The position numbers were made by a program, and so were the translations under genes. DNA of 50,734 nt, taken from a virus. Positions 46,918 to 50,734 of this stretch are shown here, in pieces. The notes under the pieces are model-generated. The model did no database searches. It was not told the DNA's origin and was given only the letters and a program-made list of their open reading frames with translations. Location: the IMG/VR virus record IMGVR_UViG_3300046167_000720, positions 1-50,734 of that record. One strand, given 5' to 3'. Within the stretch, counting starts at the first letter, position 1. Every line of letters starts with the position of its first letter.

Positions 46918-47985
46918 ATGTCACGACTGAAGACTCTCGACGAACGTATCAAGAACAACGACCTACCGCCGCCGGCTGAGTACAAGACGCCGGAGGAAGT
47001 TTTCGAGGCTTACACATCAGGCAAGGAACAGGGGGCGATCTACGATCCCACCGGACAAGAGAAGATCCAAGCGGAAGCCGAGTCGATGGGCTTCGGTGAT
47101 GCCGAACAAGTTGCTCGGGCCGGAGGCTTCGAAGGACAGGGAAAAGGGAAGTTAATCCTCGCGTACAAGAACGCGTGGGATCTCGCAGGAACCGAGAAGG
47201 CGTTCCGTTCTTTCCCTAATCAAATTTGCGGGGACTGTGTCGCGCATTCAAACCGGAACGCTCTCGTCTTAGCCGTTGCGAACGCCGCTGCGGATGGCGT
47301 CGGATCTTTTCCGTCGGACATGGAGGACGACTGGAAGACCGGGGGCTTCCTTACTAGTTGCAACTGGTGGCTGAGAGGTTACAACGGCTCGGGCTGGTCT
47401 TGTGGAAAAGCTCTTTCCTGTAGCAAGACGATCGGCCTCGTTGTCTCGAAGAAGTACGCCGGATCTGTGAACATGGATCTCTCGGTTTACAACAAGAGCA
47501 CGAACGGAGCTTATGGATCGAAGAGTCCTCCGTCGGACATGGTCGCCGAGCTCGGCGTCAACACGGTCAAGGCTTACACGCGATTATCCGACAAGGGTTT
47601 CGAAATCATCGAAGACTTTTTGAGTTCAGGAGCGGCAATTTCTAGCTGTGGAAACGAGGGTTGGTCGAAGAGTCGTGATGAGTGGGGATTCAGCAAGCGG
47701 TCGGGGTCGTGGGCTCACGCGCTTGCAATCGTAGGAAGCGACTCAACGCCCGAAGCCATCCAGCGGTACGGCGAGCCGCTCCTTCTGATCCAAAATTCTT
47801 GGGCGACTTGGAACGGATCAGATCCGCGACACTGTCACGGAGACGCGAGTCTTCCTCGACAGCCTGTCGGATCTTTTTGGGCGAAATACAGCGACGCAAA
47901 AAAGCGGGATATGTACGCCGTACAGTCAGTCGCGTCGTTCCCGAATAGGAAGCTCAAGAACTGGGATCTGTCCGATCTCGTTTAA
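46918..47985 (+). CDS. Papain-like cysteine peptidase-related protein
   Basis: A 355-residue protein with the full C1A layout. NQICGDCVAHS near 101-111 aligns with papain's oxyanion/catalytic-Cys segment (Cys107; the usual Gln position holds Asn101, with Gln102 beside it). WAHALAIVG gives His267. LIQNSWATWNG gives Asn293. A pro-region-like helical stretch fills residues 1-85. Papain-fold proteins in phages are rare; a structural virion role or cleavage of a host surface protein is possible. Start at ATG 46918 follows the small membrane protein without a gap. Whether it is active cannot be read from sequence. Confidence 0.75.
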   Translation: MSRLKTLDERIKNNDLPPPAEYKTPEEVFEAYTSGKEQGAIYDPTGQEKIQAEAESMGFGDAEQVARAGGFEGQGKGKLILAYKNAWDLAGTEKAFRSFPNQICGDCVAHSNRNALVLAVANAAADGVGSFPSDMEDDWKTGGFLTSCNWWLRGYNGSGWSCGKALSCSKTIGLVVSKKYAGSVNMDLSVYNKSTNGAYGSKSPPSDMVAELGVNTVKAYTRLSDKGFEIIEDFLSSGAAISSCGNEGWSKSRDEWGFSKRSGSWAHALAIVGSDSTPEAIQRYGEPLLLIQNSWATWNGSDPRHCHGDASLPRQPVGSFWAKYSDAKKRDMYAVQSVASFPNRKLKNWDLSDLV

Positions 47986-47997
47986 TGGAGAAAATAT

Positions 47998-48741
47998 ATG
48001 TCGATTGATTTATCGAACATGAAAGTTGTGAGCGGTAGCGTACAAGGTACGAACGCGAACGAGGAGATCTCGAACGGCGACGTGATCGCTCGATTCGGAA
48101 CGGGAGCATCAAAGGCAATCAACACAGACGACTCGAAGAAGTCTGTTCTCGGGATCGCTATCAACAACGCTCCCGCCGGCGGGATTGTGTTCTATCTTGG
48201 AACCGGTGCGGTGATCGAAGACGACAACATCTCGAACTCAGGTTACGATGTGACTTACTGGCTGGGATCAACGGCCGGCAAGCTGGAGGAGTACGACGAA
48301 GTCGTTGTTGGAGAGTGGGCTGTCCTTGTCGGCGATGCTTTCAAGTTCAAGCGACGGATCCGACTCTCTGTCGTTGATTACAAGATCCAGAAACAGAGCG
48401 AGCTTCCTGTCGACGCGAATCCTCCCGGAATTGTTCAGAGCCTCGCAGTCGATAATGTGACGACGAGCTCTGTCTCGCTGAGTTGGTCGGCTCCTTCGGT
48501 GTCGTCTCAGCCGGTCACGTCGTACGTCGTGCAATACAAGGAGAACTCGGGAGCATCTTTCACGACATTCGCCGGGACTGGTCTCTCGTTGTCTTCTGAT
48601 GTCACTGGACTTTTTCCCTCTACGTCGTACGACTTCAGAGTTCGAGCTACATCAAACAACGGCGACGGAGAGTGGGAGACAGTACAAGCGACCACGGAAG
48701 CCGAGACACCAGACCCCGAAGGATCAGGATCAGGATCATGA
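47998..48741 (+). CDS. Decoration/fibre protein with Fn3 domain
   Basis: A 247-residue protein. The N-terminal 135 residues (SVQGTNANEEISNGDVIARFGTGASKAINTDDSKKSVLGIAINNAPAGGIVFYLGTG) look like capsid decoration proteins. Residues 140-235 form a fibronectin type III domain (PGIVQSLAVDNVTTSSVSLSWSAPSVSSQPVTSYVVQYKE...SYDFRVRATSNNGDGEW). A GSGSGS tail ends it. Fn3 domains occur on phage surfaces and aid carbohydrate or cell binding. The order decoration-Fn3 is common in phages. It starts 12 bases after the papain-like gene. Confidence 0.7.
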   Translation: MSIDLSNMKVVSGSVQGTNANEEISNGDVIARFGTGASKAINTDDSKKSVLGIAINNAPAGGIVFYLGTGAVIEDDNISNSGYDVTYWLGSTAGKLEEYDEVVVGEWAVLVGDAFKFKRRIRLSVVDYKIQKQSELPVDANPPGIVQSLAVDNVTTSSVSLSWSAPSVSSQPVTSYVVQYKENSGASFTTFAGTGLSLSSDVTGLFPSTSYDFRVRATSNNGDGEWETVQATTEAETPDPEGSGSGS

Positions 48742-49433
48742 AGACACTCGTTCTCTTTCTCGTTCTCTCGACGTCGCTCTGTGCCGTCGAGCCTTTGAGT
48801 CTCGCGGAGAAGCATCGCCTCGGCGCGTATGTTTCGTACATAGTCGCGAGCCTTGAGGATTCGGAACAGGAGGAAGTGTACAAGGCCGGAGACACATGTC
48901 CTTCGTGTGGGGGCCGCGGAAAGCAGGGTGACGGAGTCGTGTGTTCAACCTGTAATTTTACAACGCCGGACGGCCTCCTCTCATGCAAGGGGACCGGCAA
49001 GCTACAACCGAGCGGACAAGCGAACGACGCGGAGCTCGACGAGACCTTCTCGGAAGAACAGGTCGACAAGATGTTCGAGATCCTCGAAGAGAGTGGCGGC
49101 TTCCCGGATACTCCTGACATAACGGAACTCGACTCGAATCTCTGGAACTGGGAAGGCAGGTCGAACGCGAGCGTCCCGACTGAGTTCATGAGAGAACATC
49201 TTCGGGAAGCCCATGGTCTCGGCTCTGAAGTTGAGAACATGAGTCGGATCGAGCTTCAGAGTCTCCACAATATTTTACACGACGCGGAAGTCCGAGCGAG
49301 TGAGCCTGTTTCCTCATCGGCTTCGTGTCCGACGTGTCCTTCGGGCGGATCCTGTCCGACGTGTCCTTCATCAGGATCTTCTCGATCGAGCTCATCGTCT
49401 CGCTCGAGGGGTCTATTCGGTCGAAGGAGATGA
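48738..49433 (+). CDS. Exported zinc-finger-like Cys-rich protein
   Basis: A 231-residue protein with a signal peptide (MKTLVLFLVLSTSLCA). The mature part has a DnaJ-type zinc motif CPSCGGRGKQGDG and CSTCNF followed by LLSCKGTGK. A helical middle and a C-terminal low-complexity tail with two copies of CPTCPS(G/S)GS, then Ser/Arg repeats (SRSSSSSRSRGLFGRRR), complete it. It resembles the tail of the following Cys-rich protein. An extracytoplasmic zinc protein is the likely class. Confidence 0.6.
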   Translation: MKTLVLFLVLSTSLCAVEPLSLAEKHRLGAYVSYIVASLEDSEQEEVYKAGDTCPSCGGRGKQGDGVVCSTCNFTTPDGLLSCKGTGKLQPSGQANDAELDETFSEEQVDKMFEILEESGGFPDTPDITELDSNLWNWEGRSNASVPTEFMREHLREAHGLGSEVENMSRIELQSLHNILHDAEVRASEPVSSSASCPTCPSGGSCPTCPSSGSSRSSSSSRSRGLFGRRR

Positions 49434-49434
49434 C

Positions 49435-49683
49435 ATGGTCGAAGACATGGCTCAGGCGATCCTGATCCCTTACTTGTTTGTATTTGGTTTTGAGATGGAT
49501 CCCGAAAGTGTCGCCGAGTGTCGCGATGCGATCGAGATTCAGAGGAAGGAAAATCGTGATGTTCATCGCTCTCATTTTTTCGTTAATGGTTCCAGTGACT
49601 ACGATCACGGAGTCGTCGTACGACAGGCACGCGGAGCAAGTCCTCGTCCAGTTGATCAAGGAGAAGAGTGTTCTCGGCTGTAA
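49435..49683 (+). CDS. Small membrane-type frame, overlapping the next gene
   Basis: An 82-residue frame from ATG 49435, two bases after the previous stop. Residues 8-20 (AILIPYLFVFGFEM) are hydrophobic. The second half shares 125 bases with the gene at 49559 in another frame, so it could be a nested pair or a spurious frame whose real extent is shorter. The ribosome site (GGAGATGAC) is reasonable. Low confidence. Confidence 0.35.
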   Translation: MVEDMAQAILIPYLFVFGFEMDPESVAECRDAIEIQRKENRDVHRSHFFVNGSSDYDHGVVVRQARGASPRPVDQGEECSRL

Positions 49684-49894
49684 GGATGGGAAGTGTCCCG
49701 CCCCTTCTTCTTCAAGTTCTTGCGAGGATGGAAGATGTCCTGTGGGTGGATGTCCGTCGACATGCGCCTCGAATGGATGCGGATGTCCAAATAGCTCGAG
49801 CTCTTGCTGTGGCTCGAAGTCCGTCAAGTCCGCCTCCTGTCGTGTGAGTCGCTCGGCTCGCCGTTGTCGTCTCCTCAAGTGCCGGAGGCGATAA
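49559..49894 (+). CDS. Exported Cys-rich small protein
   Basis: A 111-residue protein from ATG 49559, behind GAGGAAGGA. A short signal (MFIALIFSLMVPVTTITES) is followed by a soluble helix (YDRHAEQVLVQLIKEKSVLGC) and a Cys/Ser-rich tail with clusters CKDGKCPAPSSSSSC, GGCPSTCASNGCGCP and SSCCGSKSV. This composition matches the tails of the neighbouring proteins, so they form a related exported family. It ends in basic residues (ARRCRLLKCRRR). Confidence 0.6.
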   Translation: MFIALIFSLMVPVTTITESSYDRHAEQVLVQLIKEKSVLGCKDGKCPAPSSSSSCEDGRCPVGGCPSTCASNGCGCPNSSSSCCGSKSVKSASCRVSRSARRCRLLKCRRR

Positions 49895-49895
49895 G

Positions 49896-50288
49896 ATGGC
49901 AGCCGAGAAAAGTTCATCTCCCGGATTCGAACAGATCTCGACCTTCATTGAGAAGCAGGGCATCTCTACCCTGCTTCTCCTTGCTGGGGTCTATGTCGGG
50001 TATACGTCTGTTTTGCTTCCTATGTCTTCGAAGTATATGGCGATGCTCGACAGTGTGGCGGAGAGCAACGTCTCGCTGACAGCAACCATCGACGACTTGA
50101 GGCAAGGCTTGCGTGATGTTGGCGAGAGTAACAGTCGGACGCTCGGCGAGACCTCGACTCACTTGGACAATATTGACGGCAAGCTCAACGACATCGAAAA
50201 GATTTCAAGGGACATCGACTCGAAGCTCGAGATCCTCACACGATCGCGATATAATCCCCCCACGCCTACAGGTGACACAATCGACTGA
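49896..50288 (+). CDS. Membrane protein with coiled-coil tail
   Basis: A 130-residue protein. Residues 22-45 (GISTLLLLAGVYVGYTSVLLPM) form a membrane helix. The rest is a coiled coil (SVAESNVSLTATIDDLRQGLRDVGESNSRTLGETSTHLDNIDGKLNDIEKISRDIDSKLEIL). This layout resembles small phage proteins that lie next to holins or spanins, or haemolysin-XhlA-like proteins. No cysteine or lipobox is present. It starts one base after the preceding stop. Confidence 0.6.
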   Translation: MAAEKSSSPGFEQISTFIEKQGISTLLLLAGVYVGYTSVLLPMSSKYMAMLDSVAESNVSLTATIDDLRQGLRDVGESNSRTLGETSTHLDNIDGKLNDIEKISRDIDSKLEILTRSRYNPPTPTGDTID

Positions 50289-50297
50289 GGTCAACCC

Positions 50298-50627
50298 ATG
50301 CCGAACAAGCCGAAGATCTTCAAACCTGTCCGACTCAAGACGAGGAAGGACTCCGACGCCAATCGCCCGAACGCGGCCGCTCGGGGATACTGTTCGAAGT
50401 CTCACCGAGCATGGAGGAAGGCCGTCCTCTCTCGTGCCGGCTTCCAGTGTCAGAAGTGCGGGATCATTCTCGCGACAGGCTCGCTACACGCCGACCACGT
50501 TGTCCCGATCAGTGAAGGCGGCGAGAGGTTTGATGTCGAGAACGGGATGTCGCTCTGTCCGTCCTGTCATAGTCGTAAGACCGCGATGGAGAATTCGCAC
50601 TGGCAATATAGGAGGCGATCGACATGA
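50298..50627 (+). CDS. HNH endonuclease beside the genome ends
   Basis: A 109-residue protein. CQKCGIIL, LHADHVVPISEGGERFDVENGMSLCPSCHSRKTA contains the DH, N and H of the HNH motif and two CxxC pairs that bind zinc. HNH proteins directly upstream of terminase genes assist terminase cutting at cos in HK97-like phages. Here it is separated from the small terminase only by a 55-codon frame and the window ends. This fits a cos-type packaging system. Confidence 0.9.
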   Translation: MPNKPKIFKPVRLKTRKDSDANRPNAAARGYCSKSHRAWRKAVLSRAGFQCQKCGIILATGSLHADHVVPISEGGERFDVENGMSLCPSCHSRKTAMENSHWQYRRRST

Positions 50628-50734
50628 CAGGCCTCGAAGATTTAAGCGGCTTAGATCGCAACCTACGAACAGAGACGGGGGGGTGTCTCCGGGCGGGAGG
50701 GTACTCCTCATCTTGGGGGGTTTTTTGCATAAAA
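50624..50734 (+). CDS. Small frame running off the window end, completed at bases 1-57
   Basis: ATG 50624 follows ATAGGAGGCGATC, a strong ribosome site. The frame MTGLEDLSGLDRNL... has no stop before base 50734 and 111 bases give exactly 37 codons. Joined to base 1 it continues for 18 codons to TGA at 55-57, one base from the small-terminase ATG. The total would be 55 residues. It contains G-tracts (50680-50686 and 50716-50721) that could belong to a cos region. Being coding across the join is the main evidence for adjoining ends; the protein itself is unrecognised. Confidence 0.5.
   Translation, partial: MTGLEDLSGLDRNLRTETGGCLRAGGYSSSWGVFCIK

Noticed and set aside
49435-49894. Overlapping pair read as an Rz/Rz1 spanin set
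   Set aside because: The inner product lacks a lipoprotein box, and the outer frame lacks the charged periplasmic helix expected of an inner spanin.
50680-50734. G- and T-tracts at the right end read as a terminator
   Set aside because: No stem precedes the TTTTTT run, and the region is part of a frame continuing across the join.
1-50734. Integrase, repressor or attachment site indicating a temperate phage
   Set aside because: No tyrosine or serine recombinase, CI-like repressor pair or terminal attachment duplication was seen, so lysogeny is not supported.

Overview
This window looks like a complete or nearly complete tailed-phage genome (siphovirus type, HK97-fold capsid) of 50.7 kb. Every credible gene is on the + strand. 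A small gene with a strong Shine-Dalgarno starts at 50624, stays open to the last base, and would continue in frame from base 1 to a stop at 55-57, one base before the small-terminase start. The two ends therefore probably adjoin in the real molecule. No integrase, repressor-type control region or DNA polymerase was recognised. The host is not proven. A phage CsrA-like protein of planctomycete type, strong use of Ser TCG and Arg CGA codons, Ser/Gly-rich surface proteins and Cys-rich exported proteins make a planctomycete plausible, but this is inference.

Layout. (1) 59-10062, packaging and head: terminase subunits, portal, a prohead protease fused to an extra N-terminal domain, two fibre-like proteins placed between protease and capsid (possible head fibres), a zinc-finger/OB protein with its own promoter, and the major capsid protein followed by a clear terminator. 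(2) 10146-16290, neck and tail: connector, head closure, gp10-like and tail-completion proteins, two tail-tube paralogues, tail assembly chaperones joined by a -1 frameshift (A_AAA_AAC), and the tape measure. (3) 16287-24425, distal tail, fibres and adhesion: fibre modules, a duplicated fibre-tip plus chaperone cassette with a third-copy remnant, and two large Cys-rich low-complexity surface proteins. (4) 24422-28094, glycan modification: GT25-like glycosyltransferase, sulfotransferase, and a GT8-like/methyltransferase fusion. (5) 28231-35890, early accessory region: small unknown proteins, an HExxH protein, a CsrA homologue, repeated promoters, six copies of an H-type pseudoknot in gene leaders, and four tRNA-like RNAs. 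(6) 35874-44726, replication and recombination: SNF2 helicase, HNH proteins, primase-polymerase, an inverted-repeat/iteron region, UvrD-like helicase and VRR-NUC nuclease. (7) 44781-50627, exported and membrane proteins: signal-peptide proteins, a 44-residue holin candidate, a papain-like protein, an Fn3 protein and an HNH endonuclease beside the genome ends.

The most interesting part is the RNA and regulatory layer of 28.2-38.8 kb. At least five modules share a TTGACCCG-CGGG -35 dyad with a TATATC/TAGTAT-type -10. Six leaders carry a covarying pseudoknot 20-32 nt ahead of the start codon. Four tandem tRNA-shaped RNAs share an odd CGATC(A) anticodon-position loop. The same region encodes an RNA-binding CsrA homologue. 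A second short motif, TTGTTKTCRTACGAA, precedes at least a dozen genes across the genome.
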